Origin: an uncultured Akkermansia sp.
Lineage (GTDB): Bacteria > Verrucomicrobiota > Verrucomicrobiia > Verrucomicrobiales > Akkermansiaceae
Direction of reading: 5' to 3'
DNA length: 64,000 nt
Assembly: GCA_905200945.1 (NCBI GenBank)
Contig: CAJKMG010000010.1
Coordinates: 28,887-92,886 of the forward strand
Shown: positions 44,801 through 52,788 of the stretch, one piece after another
Position numbering within the stretch: the stretch's first letter is position 1
Layout of the letters: the number at the start of each line of letters is the position of its first letter
Program-made: the position numbers and the translations under genes
Notes under the pieces: model-generated
The model's database searches: none
The model's input: the letters and a program-made list of their open reading frames with translations, nothing else
What the model was told of the DNA's origin: nothing

Positions 44801-44990
44801 GCTGGAATCTCACAAAATCAAAATCCTGGCATCCCGCGCCAACATCTCCACAGTGGAAATCAGCGGACAGCGTCTGATGCTCACCAGGAACGGGGATTTT
44901 ATTCTGTTGTCTAACAAATTCCCGCGGCTGGCAAGCGCCGCTCCCGCAGACAAACTCCGGGAAACGCTGGACATGCTGAAGAATATTTAA
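41814..44990 (+). CDS. mfd: Transcription-repair coupling factor
   Basis: Mfd removes stalled RNA polymerase at DNA lesions and recruits UvrA. The order of domains is complete: an N-terminal UvrB-like part (SRGQWSRRGGILDVFPLQSS near 175-194), the RNA-polymerase-interaction part (GDLVVHTSYGIGKFINI near 404), the translocase motifs GDVGFGKTEVAIRAAF, VPTTVLAEQHF, IIDEEQRFGVRHKEK and LSATPIPRTLYIAL, then TTIIESGIDIPNANTII and QLRGRVGRAGHRAYAYLM, and a C-terminal D7-like domain. 1058 residues is slightly short of the E. coli protein. It begins at the ATG at 41814 and sits alone between convergent and unrelated genes. Confidence 0.97.
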   Translation: MAEEASISALMDRVARTAPFHRELAKLGTEEQAVFDHTSLPGVPFVAALCIRTLPDTARAWVVAPHLRAQETLAAQLETWGVRHLLFIPEKEVALGEEMGDPELAAERLNILHRISSSRTGGQTIVLTEGSLNDEVPSPDGMQNQGITLKSGETHAPDDLIRQFEEAGFEGVPQVISRGQWSRRGGILDVFPLQSSHPVRLEFFDDEIESIREFDVDSQISFRKAEHVNLILAEAAGAGTLRDWIKPDDLVITAPFCKERGNVCILTSPPENAAGEEDFSLAIHDNPLGSFEAGDFVMQEMRRELAERQIREWLDRKWNVSMFFPNEGEEERFRDICAGTPALLSIAPLRGELPAGFSIPEAKTAVLSSSELFGRYQSATARRRASREDKARKARAQASLKDINPGDLVVHTSYGIGKFINISASPDSGDEEMNILYRDNTILHVPLSQAHLVSRYIGLGSKTPELNKLGDSKWQRAKKSAERSVADYAAQLLNVQAERQTGKGYSHPPDSKWMWEFESSFPFRETQDQLRAIAQTKADMESTRPMDRLICGDVGFGKTEVAIRAAFKCVTGGRQAAVLVPTTVLAEQHFRTFKERMSEYPVRIEMLSRFSSAADVRSTLEGLRTGAVDIVIGTHRLISDDVSMKNLGLVIIDEEQRFGVRHKEKFKERFKGIDVLTLSATPIPRTLYIALMGARDMSSIETPPVNRQPVQTSVCPYDERIMKKAMERELERGGQIFLLHNRVKTIELFRDRIQALVPKARIVIGHGQMPKEELEKVMRTFVQGKADILLATTIIESGIDIPNANTIIIDRADRFGLADLYQLRGRVGRAGHRAYAYLMLPRSAATTGDARKRVSAIKQYTELGSGFKIAMRDLEIRGAGNLLGTQQSGHIAAIGFDLYCQLLQQSIAQMQGKQTAPRPDAALRTDFIINSETQFAAKSRKDHLGAFLPREYISDAALRISAYKDLAAVRTLKEADNLLRAWEDRFGPAPETVRHLLESHKIKILASRANISTVEISGQRLMLTRNGDFILLSNKFPRLASAAPADKLRETLDMLKNI

Positions 44991-45136
44991 ACCCGCTGCG
45001 GTCATCCCGTGGCTGAATTCACCCATGGGAAAACAGGAAAACCCGGAAAACAGTTCTTGCCCCTTGCCATGCCGGAACGGGTTTGCGGCAGGAATACGAA
45101 ACCGCGTATCCGCCAGACCGCTCCGGCAGCTTTCCA

Positions 45137-47755
45137 TCAAATCCGCTTCTCTTTATCGTTGGGAAGCTCCTTTTTTTTCATCATTTCCATGATGCCGCAT
45201 GTATTGGCCGGAGCCATGATCACCTCTATTGACCACTCGAAATTCTCCACATTTTCTGCGTAATCCTCCATATTCATGGGCACCTCCAAAACGGGGGATT
45301 CCCAGGTAAGAGCCGTACGGAAAGAGCGGGACATAACTTCCTGCCCGTCCCTGAACAGAATTACCTTGTCAATAAAGAGGCTTCCTCCCTCTTTGGAAGT
45401 CCGCACCAGGCGCACCCCTGAAAATTCATTCATCTTCTTGTCCGGAATGGAACAGCACATCCGCGTATAAGCTTCCTCTTTCTGTCCCAGAAGCTCCCAA
45501 TGGGCTAAAATGGGAGCGGACAAAGTAAGACGCGACAAATCGTAACCGGAACCGCCCAGCAGCTTGGACAGCCGCGCGACCATCTCTGCGGAATAATCCA
45601 CCCCCCAACCCTGGGAATACAAAATGCCCAGCATGTACAGGGCGGAAGGATCCTGCGCAGTGAAAGACATCAAAAGCAAATCAACCGCCTGGGAATAGTT
45701 CTGGGACAGGCTGACCGGACACTGAAGAATATCCGGGAAAAATTCCTTACCTCCCACAAGAAGAAACGCCAGATCCCTCTGGGCGACGATAAAGCCCCCC
45801 ATGGCCGCCTTATAAAGCCAGGCGCCTCCTTCCTCACCGTATCTTCCATCCCGTTCGAAAATAAGGCGGGCTGTTTTATACTGAGCGGAGGGATACCCCG
45901 CCTTGGCAAATTTCCGCAACTGAACCTTCTCACGTTCCGTCAGCACGATGGAATCAATTTCCGTACGGTTCCTTTTCCGGGAGGCGATAAGCATTTCCCT
46001 GAGTTTGCTGTTCTCAGGACTGTCCAGAGAAGCTTTTATCCCGGGTTCATACGCTGCGCAGATGAATTTGAAATGGGGTTTCAGAACTTTCCCGCTCTCC
46101 AGAGTCGTAATCTGGGAAGAAACCACCTTCAAAGGATGAGGAACGTTATCCTTGGTCTCAAAACTGAATCTGTAAGGTACATCAACCTTCAGCGCCGGAA
46201 GATCCACAAAACGGAATCCGGTAAGCACCGGGCTCTCAATCAAGGTAAAGGAAAAACCGTTAAACGATCGGGAAATCAGATTCCCCTGCTCATCACGTAT
46301 GGTCAGATACAGGGGCGGGCACATCTTGTCTTCCTGAAGCACTCTTAAATGAACGCATGCCAGTGAAAAACGGTCGGGCAGTACGGACGGCAGAGCATGA
46401 CGCGATAAAGACGGGCTATCCAGCCTGACGTCAAAATACTCCATGGAACTCAACAATGACACATCCCTTGAATCTGAAATAATCTGGGGAATGGGAGTGG
46501 ACATCACGCTGGGAAAACGAAGCCCTAAAGCATCATCATCAATACCTTTTTCCCCGGAATCATAAACAAAATAACCTAAAGCAGCGCCAAGAATGCCCAC
46601 AACAATAAAACCTCCAAATATCCTCTTCCATCCCGTTCCCCATTTTTCCTGCCCTTCCGACATGACGCGGGAAGAAGATAAGGCAAACAGGTTAAAAAAA
46701 CGTTTGCGGGCTGATTTAAACTCCTCAGGGGAAAATTTAATGGTAGAAACAGCGCCTCCCTCAATCCTCAGATCCTTCATCCATGCCTCCGCAGAATTAT
46801 AGCGGTCTTCCACCCGCGGGGAAAGGGCCTTGTCTATGGTTCTCAGAAAAATTTTCGAATAATTGGCAGACAGCGAAGCAGATGCGGCCAACGGCTGTAT
46901 GGTGTCGTTAAGCAACCGTTCTTCACCTCTGGGTGGAGCGACGCCCTTCAACAGGGAATAAAACGTAGCGCCCAAGGAATAAAGGTCACTCCAGGGCCCC
47001 ATATCTTTTCTCCCCAGCGCCTGTTCCGGAGAAGAAAAACCATGAGTTGCCAGAACAGTCTGGGTATGGTTGCTCTCCATATGGCGCGACGCGCCGAAAT
47101 CAATGAGGACAGGAGCTCCCTCCTGGGTAAGCAGGATATTTCCCGGCTTGATGTCCCTGTGACAAATCCCCTTCTTATGAAGGTAATCCAAAATCTGGAG
47201 GATGTTCACCAGCAGTCCCCTCAACTTGGACTCGGAGTAACAGTTTCCGACCAGCAACTGCTGCTCTCCCAGGTAGTCCAAAGGAAGCCCCTGGACGTAA
47301 TCCATGGAAAAATACGCTGTCCCGTTGCACTCAAACACGGAAAGAACCCGTACGATACCGGGAGAATCCAGCTGTGCAAGAACACGGGCCTCATTTAAAA
47401 AGTTGGAAAGGGTCCACTGGAAAGACTCGGCATCATGTTCATTGTTGGGGATCACGCGCCCTGTAAACGGATCCCGGTAAGCATAAGAGGAAGGAAAATT
47501 CTCTTTCAGAACTACTTTTCTCTTCAGCATTGTATCCCGGACCAGGTAGGTAATGCCAAAACCTCCGTTCCCCAACACTTTCAGGATTTTATAATGTTCC
47601 AAAGTAGCTCCCGCCGGAAGTTCCTTGGAATAAACGGAAAACTCATTCCAGGAAGGGGGAGGAAGCAATTTGGAGGAGCCGCGCACAGAAATATTATCTG
47701 CATGATCATCATATTCCGAAAAAACAGGATCACTATTTGAACCGCTACGCTCCAT
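45137..47755 (-). CDS. Transmembrane Ser/Thr protein kinase with Sel1-like C-terminal domain
   Basis: The N-terminal half is a Hanks-type kinase: glycine loop LGNGGFGITY near residues 60-69, the VVLKEN lysine, HRDIKPGNILL as catalytic loop, LIDFGASR as metal motif and SPEQALGRKDMGPWSDLYSLG. A single membrane segment follows near 385-405 (GGFIVVGILGAALGYFVY), so the C-terminal half is outside the cytoplasm. That half has a beta-rich part and then Sel1-like repeats (AGYPSAQYKTARLIFERDG, MLGILYSQGWGVDY). Such an exterior Sel1 sensor is uncommon. 872 residues; start is the ATG at 47755. Its substrates are unknown; no phosphatase gene is adjacent. Confidence 0.9.
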   Translation of the reverse strand: MERSGSNSDPVFSEYDDHADNISVRGSSKLLPPPSWNEFSVYSKELPAGATLEHYKILKVLGNGGFGITYLVRDTMLKRKVVLKENFPSSYAYRDPFTGRVIPNNEHDAESFQWTLSNFLNEARVLAQLDSPGIVRVLSVFECNGTAYFSMDYVQGLPLDYLGEQQLLVGNCYSESKLRGLLVNILQILDYLHKKGICHRDIKPGNILLTQEGAPVLIDFGASRHMESNHTQTVLATHGFSSPEQALGRKDMGPWSDLYSLGATFYSLLKGVAPPRGEERLLNDTIQPLAASASLSANYSKIFLRTIDKALSPRVEDRYNSAEAWMKDLRIEGGAVSTIKFSPEEFKSARKRFFNLFALSSSRVMSEGQEKWGTGWKRIFGGFIVVGILGAALGYFVYDSGEKGIDDDALGLRFPSVMSTPIPQIISDSRDVSLLSSMEYFDVRLDSPSLSRHALPSVLPDRFSLACVHLRVLQEDKMCPPLYLTIRDEQGNLISRSFNGFSFTLIESPVLTGFRFVDLPALKVDVPYRFSFETKDNVPHPLKVVSSQITTLESGKVLKPHFKFICAAYEPGIKASLDSPENSKLREMLIASRKRNRTEIDSIVLTEREKVQLRKFAKAGYPSAQYKTARLIFERDGRYGEEGGAWLYKAAMGGFIVAQRDLAFLLVGGKEFFPDILQCPVSLSQNYSQAVDLLLMSFTAQDPSALYMLGILYSQGWGVDYSAEMVARLSKLLGGSGYDLSRLTLSAPILAHWELLGQKEEAYTRMCCSIPDKKMNEFSGVRLVRTSKEGGSLFIDKVILFRDGQEVMSRSFRTALTWESPVLEVPMNMEDYAENVENFEWSIEVIMAPANTCGIMEMMKKKELPNDKEKRI

Positions 47756-48104
47756 CCTTATATTTGCGATGAAGATTATTCTATCTCTTCCAATTATTTT
47801 GTAAAGATTATTCTTTTGCTTCCCGCCAATCCGGTATTTTCCTGCGACTATCTGCGCAGGAACGTAAGCAACCTGTTATTTTTCTTCACGAATGGTTCCC
47901 GTCCCTTCACGGACATGACGGCATACCGCCAGAACTTCATGCGGGAAAAGAAAGGCGCCGAGCCCTCTCTTTATTCAGGAAATCATCCGGACTCCTCCAA
48001 TGAAACGTCATTCCCCTTTCAGAACACAAATTTTCCAACTTCCTCTTCACTGAAAACAAACTTTTGCAATAAACGGACAAAGACGGACGTATTCTCACAA
48101 AGAT
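47756..48104. other. Divergent intergenic stretch
   Basis: About 350 bases between the kinase gene and the GH97 gene; it should hold the promoters of both. Short frames exist (for example 47816-48427 on the plus strand) but they overlap the GH97 gene and have no domain. No strong promoter pair was recognised. Confidence 0.35.
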
Positions 48105-50039
48105 ATGCTTGTAAAATCTCTCATTCTTCTCAGCAGTACGGCAGGATGCCTCCTGCCCGGCGCCGGACAGGCGGCGGAAACGCACGCCTTACTGCAATCG
48201 CCGGACGGGCGGTTGTCCTGGATGCTCCATGCAGGCGGCAAAGCCGCTCATTCCCTGGAAAAAGACGGCAAAACGGTCCTGGAACCGTCCGGGCTGGGCA
48301 TCGTCGTGAATGGAAAAGACCTCGCCGGAGGCGTCACGGAATGGAACGTGAAAAAAGTGAAGGACAACGTTTGCGACACCTTCGAGACGCGCGGCAAATA
48401 CCCTTCCTCCTCCGTCCATTTCCATGAATACGTAGCTTCCGGGAAAAACTCATCCCTCCGGCTCCGCGCCCGCGTCTTCAACAACGGGGTCGCCTTCCGC
48501 TATGAATGGCCGGAAGACGTGAAGAACGCACCCACTCTGAACATCAGTGAAGAAAAAACCTCCTTCGCCTTTCCGGAAAAAACCATTCTGTGGACCCAGG
48601 ACGCAGCATCCGCCCTGGGCCCCTGCGAGGGAGTCTGGTCTCCTTCCAGAATAACGGACTTCAAAAAAGATCCCGGCAATCCCCGCAGCTGTATCCGCAC
48701 CATGCCGGTTACGGCGGAACTGCCGGGTGGAGGAGTTGCACTCATACAGGAAGCCGCCAATTTCAACAGGCAATGGAGCGGCATTAAATTCTCCCTTCAG
48801 GATGGCGCATGCCGTACGGTATATTTCCAGGATCCCGGCGGCTTTTCCGCCCCTTCATCCGCGGAAATGCCCTGGCGTGTCATCCTGGTGAACGACGACC
48901 TTAACGGCCTTGTCCGGAATGACCTCATCCCCTCCCTAGCTCCGGAACCGGACAAAAACCTTTTTCCGGAAGGCTCCAAAGCCCCCTGGATCAAGCCGGG
49001 CCGCTCTACCTGGACCTGGTGGGATCGCGGGAACGTCCTGGAAAACGACCAATACGCTTTTGTCGATATGGCTGCCGAATTCGGCTGGGAATACCACCTC
49101 GTTGACGAAGGGTGGAAAAAATGGGGTCAATCCCTGACGGAAAGCATGGATAAATTGACCAGGCTGGTCAGCTACGCCGCCGGTAAAAATGTAGGGATCT
49201 GGGTATGGGTGCGATGGTCAGACGTCAACAACCCCGCCAATAACTGGGAAAACATGCGCAGCTTTTTTAACGCACTCGCAAAAACGGGAATCAGGGGAAT
49301 CAAGATAGACTTCATGGACTCCGCCTCCCGGGACCGCCTGGTCTTCTACGACGCCGTAGCGGAAAATCTGGCGAAAAACAAACTCATGGTCAACTTCCAC
49401 GGAGCCAACACCCCCACGGGAGAGGAACGCTCCTGGCCCCACGAAATGAGCCGGGAAGGCATCTACGGAGGAGAACAGAATATCTGGGGCGCCATTGGCG
49501 GGCAGCATTACTGTGCGTTGCCCTTCACCCGCCTGGTTTCCGGCCACACCGATTTCACGGGAGGCTACTTCGGCCACGGTCCCAAGCTGCGCGGCTCCTC
49601 CTGGCCCCTCCAAATGGCTGCCAACATCATTTATACATCCCCCATTCTTCACTGGGTCTCCAACCCTGCGGACATGGAGGCTGCTTTTCCTAAAGGTTCT
49701 CCTGAACGGGAAGTTGTCCGGAACATCCCTTCCGTATGGGATGAAACCGTCGTCCTGCCTCCGTCCGCCATCGGGGAATGCGCCGCTTTCGCCCGGCGGT
49801 CTGGGAACCAATGGTACATCGCTCTGATGAACGGAGACGACAAGGAGCGCACCATCTCCATTCCTCTTGATTTCCTGGACAAAAACACGGTGTACCGGGC
49901 CACTATTCTCCGGGATCTGGCGGAAAAAAATGACGGGTGGAGCGTGGAAACCCGGAAAGCCACTTCCGGAAACGCTCTTTCCTTTACCATGCGTATCAAA
50001 GGCGGAGGAATCGTGCGCCTGATCCCCTCTGAAAAGTAA
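48105..50039 (+). CDS. GH97-family glycosidase, retaining type (alpha-galactosidase-like)
   Basis: A secreted enzyme of 644 residues (leader about 1-23) of family GH97. The N-terminal beta-sandwich is followed by the barrel: KPGRSTWTWWD, YHLVDEGWKKWGQ, NVGIWVWVRWSD, GIKIDFMDSASR, VNFHGANTPTGEERSWPHE and EGIYGGEQN, then a C-terminal beta domain. GH97 has an inverting group (SusB, alpha-glucosidase) and a retaining group (alpha-galactosidase, nucleophile Asp). D402 in GIKIDFMD and E457 in GGEQN are 55 residues apart, the same spacing I recall for the Asp/Glu pair of the retaining enzyme BtGH97b. I infer a retaining alpha-galactosidase. A terminator follows. Confidence 0.9.
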   Translation: MLVKSLILLSSTAGCLLPGAGQAAETHALLQSPDGRLSWMLHAGGKAAHSLEKDGKTVLEPSGLGIVVNGKDLAGGVTEWNVKKVKDNVCDTFETRGKYPSSSVHFHEYVASGKNSSLRLRARVFNNGVAFRYEWPEDVKNAPTLNISEEKTSFAFPEKTILWTQDAASALGPCEGVWSPSRITDFKKDPGNPRSCIRTMPVTAELPGGGVALIQEAANFNRQWSGIKFSLQDGACRTVYFQDPGGFSAPSSAEMPWRVILVNDDLNGLVRNDLIPSLAPEPDKNLFPEGSKAPWIKPGRSTWTWWDRGNVLENDQYAFVDMAAEFGWEYHLVDEGWKKWGQSLTESMDKLTRLVSYAAGKNVGIWVWVRWSDVNNPANNWENMRSFFNALAKTGIRGIKIDFMDSASRDRLVFYDAVAENLAKNKLMVNFHGANTPTGEERSWPHEMSREGIYGGEQNIWGAIGGQHYCALPFTRLVSGHTDFTGGYFGHGPKLRGSSWPLQMAANIIYTSPILHWVSNPADMEAAFPKGSPEREVVRNIPSVWDETVVLPPSAIGECAAFARRSGNQWYIALMNGDDKERTISIPLDFLDKNTVYRATILRDLAEKNDGWSVETRKATSGNALSFTMRIKGGGIVRLIPSEK

Positions 50040-50071
50040 TTCCTCCCCCCCTGCAAGCGGTATCCCGCCCC

Positions 50072-50106
50072 AGGGAGAAAAAGGGGTTCCCCTCTTCTCC
50101 CTTTTT
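50072..50106 (+). terminator. Terminator of the GH97 gene
   Basis: A two-part hairpin: an 8-bp outer stem (50072-50079 with 50095-50102) and a 5-bp inner stem (50082-50086 with 50089-50093), then TTTTC. Confidence 0.7.
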
Positions 50107-50133
50107 CAGGGGCGGAGCGGCGGACAACCATAT

Positions 50134-51168
50134 TTATCCGCCGTTATACCGCCTGCTCTGGACAACCGGGAAAGGCGGAACAACAATCAGACCTCCCCCC
50201 CCCTGCTCGTCCGCACACTTTTCCTTAGTGCTCCACGCCGGAAGCCAGTACACATCCCGGAGACGGTATCCGCGTTCCAGAAGAGAGCCGTGCAGGCCGG
50301 GAAGATGTGCCGCCCCGTAAAAAACACCTATCCTTCGCACTCCCTTGCCGCTCCAGTAGTCAAACACTTCCATGCATTTGGCATTTCGCCCTTCCAGAAT
50401 CACGGTATTCTCCAAACCATTAGGAGAATGAGCCAGCATGCCCATCAGTTTGTTCTTCAGCCCCGTTTTATTTCCAGCCAGAAAATCTGCCATCAATCCA
50501 AATTCATCGGCCCGGTTCATCCCTGTTTTCTCCACCAGAGAAGACAAAACGGATTTAAGCATCAGGCCGGCAATGCTCTCTCCCTTTCTGGCCTGCGCCT
50601 TGCGGAATTCATCCAGCGTCATGTCCGCATGGACGAAATGGGCTGCGGAATAATCAATGCCCTGATGCTGGGTCTGGAGTCCCAGCATGTCGCTCAATTC
50701 CTTGTAGGCGCTCCCCAGCAGCCCCATCAAAAAAGATTTTTCTTCCTGCTCGCATTTCTTCCTCCATTCCACTATCCGGTTCCATTCCCGCGCCTCTTCC
50801 AGCGTCAGCCCTCCCAACGGTTTGCTGCGGTCTATCTTGCGGCGCAATTCCTCCTCCCTCCGGAGCCTCTCCCCGCCAATCATCTCAAAAAGCAGCACGT
50901 CATACCTGCCGAACAACTTGTTCAGCCGGTCGTAATATTCCGGCTCCGCCACATGAATAGCACCAATGAGAGCTGCTTCCATCCCATTATCATGGACATA
51001 GACCGCTATGGGAGTGGACAGGCTCTGCCGGTCTCGCGAAGGAGAATCCAAAAGCATGTACCGCCCGGGATACCCGCCATATTCCTCCTTCTCCGCAGCG
51101 GAAATGTTCTCTGCCGGCGCCGGAGAACACCACCAAAGGACAGCCAGAAAACAATGCAGCAGTTTCAT
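50134..51168 (-). CDS. TraB/GumN-family secreted protein
   Basis: A signal peptide (about 1-19, ending PAPAE) and a TraB/GumN-type body: IGAIHVAEPEYYDRLNKLF near 88-106 followed by YDVLLFEMIGGERL, and a late GVFYGAAHLPGL near 290. The two Gly-x-x-His type motifs are the probable metal or catalytic sites of this family; members related to TIKI act as metalloproteases, but bacterial roles are not settled. Length 344 residues. It is convergent with the GH97 gene, 28 bases past that gene's terminator. Confidence 0.85.
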   Translation of the reverse strand: MKLLHCFLAVLWWCSPAPAENISAAEKEEYGGYPGRYMLLDSPSRDRQSLSTPIAVYVHDNGMEAALIGAIHVAEPEYYDRLNKLFGRYDVLLFEMIGGERLRREEELRRKIDRSKPLGGLTLEEAREWNRIVEWRKKCEQEEKSFLMGLLGSAYKELSDMLGLQTQHQGIDYSAAHFVHADMTLDEFRKAQARKGESIAGLMLKSVLSSLVEKTGMNRADEFGLMADFLAGNKTGLKNKLMGMLAHSPNGLENTVILEGRNAKCMEVFDYWSGKGVRRIGVFYGAAHLPGLHGSLLERGYRLRDVYWLPAWSTKEKCADEQGGGGLIVVPPFPVVQSRRYNGG

Positions 51169-51322
51169 ACATGTTCAGCCTAGCGAGGACCATATTAAGA
51201 GCAAGCTCAAAAAAAGACTGCCTTCCTTTCCGGAATGGGAAGCCGGCATGAGCTTGGGCGCCTTTTCTTCAAAACGCCGGAACTGCGAAATTCCACGCTT
51301 TTTCAACGGAAGCCGGCAAATC

Positions 51323-51354
51323 AAAAATCCCCGCACCCGAAAACGGGAGCGGGG
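51323..51354 (-). terminator. Terminator of pgk
   Basis: An 11-bp stem with one A-A mismatch (51329-51339 with 51344-51354) and four-base loop; on the minus strand it is followed by A and five T residues, about 60 bases beyond the pgk stop. Confidence 0.85.
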
Positions 51355-51410
51355 AACGGGAAAGCCCATTCAAAACGCCGGGCGGAAAACAATCCTCCGG
51401 CCACGAATAA

Positions 51411-52622
51411 TTACTTGCCGCAGCAGCACTTGTCGGTCAGGGCTCCCACACCGGGAAGAACCTTCCCTTCCAGAAGTTCCAGGGAAGCGCCGCCGCCCGT
51501 GGAACAGAAGGAAAGCTTATCCTGCACCTTGAACTTCTTGGCTGCCGTCACGGAATCTCCGCCGCCTACGATGGAAATGGCGGTGGAATCCGCCAGGGCT
51601 TCCGCAACTTCCTTGGTTCCCTTGGCGAAGCAGTCCATTTCAAACACGCCCATCGGACCGTTCCACAAAACGGTCTTGGCATCCTTGATGATGGCGGAGA
51701 ATTCTTCTATGGCTTTGTCGCCGATGTCGATGGCCATGCCGCCTTCCGGCACCTTGCCGCCTTCAGCAAAGGGAGCCGTGCAGAAAGTTTCGGCGCCGTC
51801 TTCAAACTTCATGGCTACACGCACGTCTGCGGGAAGCAGGAACTTCACGCCCTTGGCTTTGGCCGCCTCCAGAATTTCCCGGGCCAGATCCAGCTTGTCT
51901 CCTTCAATCTTGGAAGCGCCCAGATCATACCCTTCAGCAGCCAAAAACGTGTTGGCCATGGCGCCGCCAATCAGGAACGTATCAGCTTTCTCCATCAGTT
52001 TGGAGAGCACTTCAATCTTGTCGGACACCTTGGCGCCGCCCATAATCACCACAAAGGGCTTTTCCGGGTTTTCCAGCTTGCCTTCCAGGTATTCCAGTTC
52101 ACGTTCAATCAGGAAGCCCATGGCGCTCTTTTCCGCAAAATGCGTCACGCCTTCCGTGGAAGCGTGAGCACGGTGGGCCGTTCCGAACGCATCGTTCACG
52201 AACAGCGAGGCATTGCCCAGAAGGGATTTGGCGAATTCCGAATCATTTTTCTTTTCACCGGGATAGAAACGGACATTTTCCAGCAGGACAACATCGCCGT
52301 CTTTCATGGCGGCGCGGGCGGCTTCCACTTCCGGTCCGATGGCGGCGGAAACGAATTTCACGTCCTTGCCGAGCAATTCGGAAAGGCGGACAGCAACAGG
52401 CTTCAGGGAAAAAGCAGGATCGGGTTCGTTTTTGGGACGGCCCAGATGGGAGGTAAGGACGAGGCGGGCGCCCTGGTCCAGCAGGAACTTGATGGTGGGG
52501 AGAGCAGCCACAATGCGGGCGTCATTGGTAATTTCCCCATCCTTGAGAGGGACGTTGAAATCCACGCGCATGAGGACTTCTTTTCCCTTGGCGTCAAGAT
52601 CGCGAACAGTAAGTTTAGCCAT
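51411..52622 (-). CDS. pgk: Phosphoglycerate kinase with added Cys-rich C-terminus
   Basis: Transfers phosphate from 1,3-bisphosphoglycerate to ADP in glycolysis. Landmarks are MRVDFNVPLKDGEITNDARI near 18-37, VLTSHLGRPK, LFVNDAFGTAHRAHAS, VIMGGAKVSDKI, LWNGPMGVFE and the nucleotide loop VGGGDSVTAA. It is 403 residues. The usual end (LPGVGALTD) is followed by six extra residues KCCCGK, very similar to the end of the Gap protein encoded just upstream. A terminator hairpin lies between the two genes, so pgk expression may need read-through or its own promoter. Confidence 0.97.
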   Translation of the reverse strand: MAKLTVRDLDAKGKEVLMRVDFNVPLKDGEITNDARIVAALPTIKFLLDQGARLVLTSHLGRPKNEPDPAFSLKPVAVRLSELLGKDVKFVSAAIGPEVEAARAAMKDGDVVLLENVRFYPGEKKNDSEFAKSLLGNASLFVNDAFGTAHRAHASTEGVTHFAEKSAMGFLIERELEYLEGKLENPEKPFVVIMGGAKVSDKIEVLSKLMEKADTFLIGGAMANTFLAAEGYDLGASKIEGDKLDLAREILEAAKAKGVKFLLPADVRVAMKFEDGAETFCTAPFAEGGKVPEGGMAIDIGDKAIEEFSAIIKDAKTVLWNGPMGVFEMDCFAKGTKEVAEALADSTAISIVGGGDSVTAAKKFKVQDKLSFCSTGGGASLELLEGKVLPGVGALTDKCCCGK

Positions 52623-52651
52623 ATCGGTTTATATTGTTTGGTTCAATGAAT

Positions 52652-52677
52652 AAAAAAGGAGGGCATTTCTGCCCTCC
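52652..52677 (-). terminator. Terminator or attenuator between gap and pgk
   Basis: A perfect 8-bp stem (52658-52665 with 52670-52677) and TTTC loop; on the minus strand six T residues follow. It lies 30 bases before the pgk ATG and about 110 bases beyond the gap stop. Confidence 0.8.
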
Positions 52678-52788
52678 CGGATAAATCTCCGCCCGCCCGG
52701 CAAACCCGGCCAGAAAAGCCGGAAAGTTGAAACAGGCGGACGGCAAGACTTGTCGTGCAACTGAAGAGCAAGCGTTGTCCGAAGGGAC

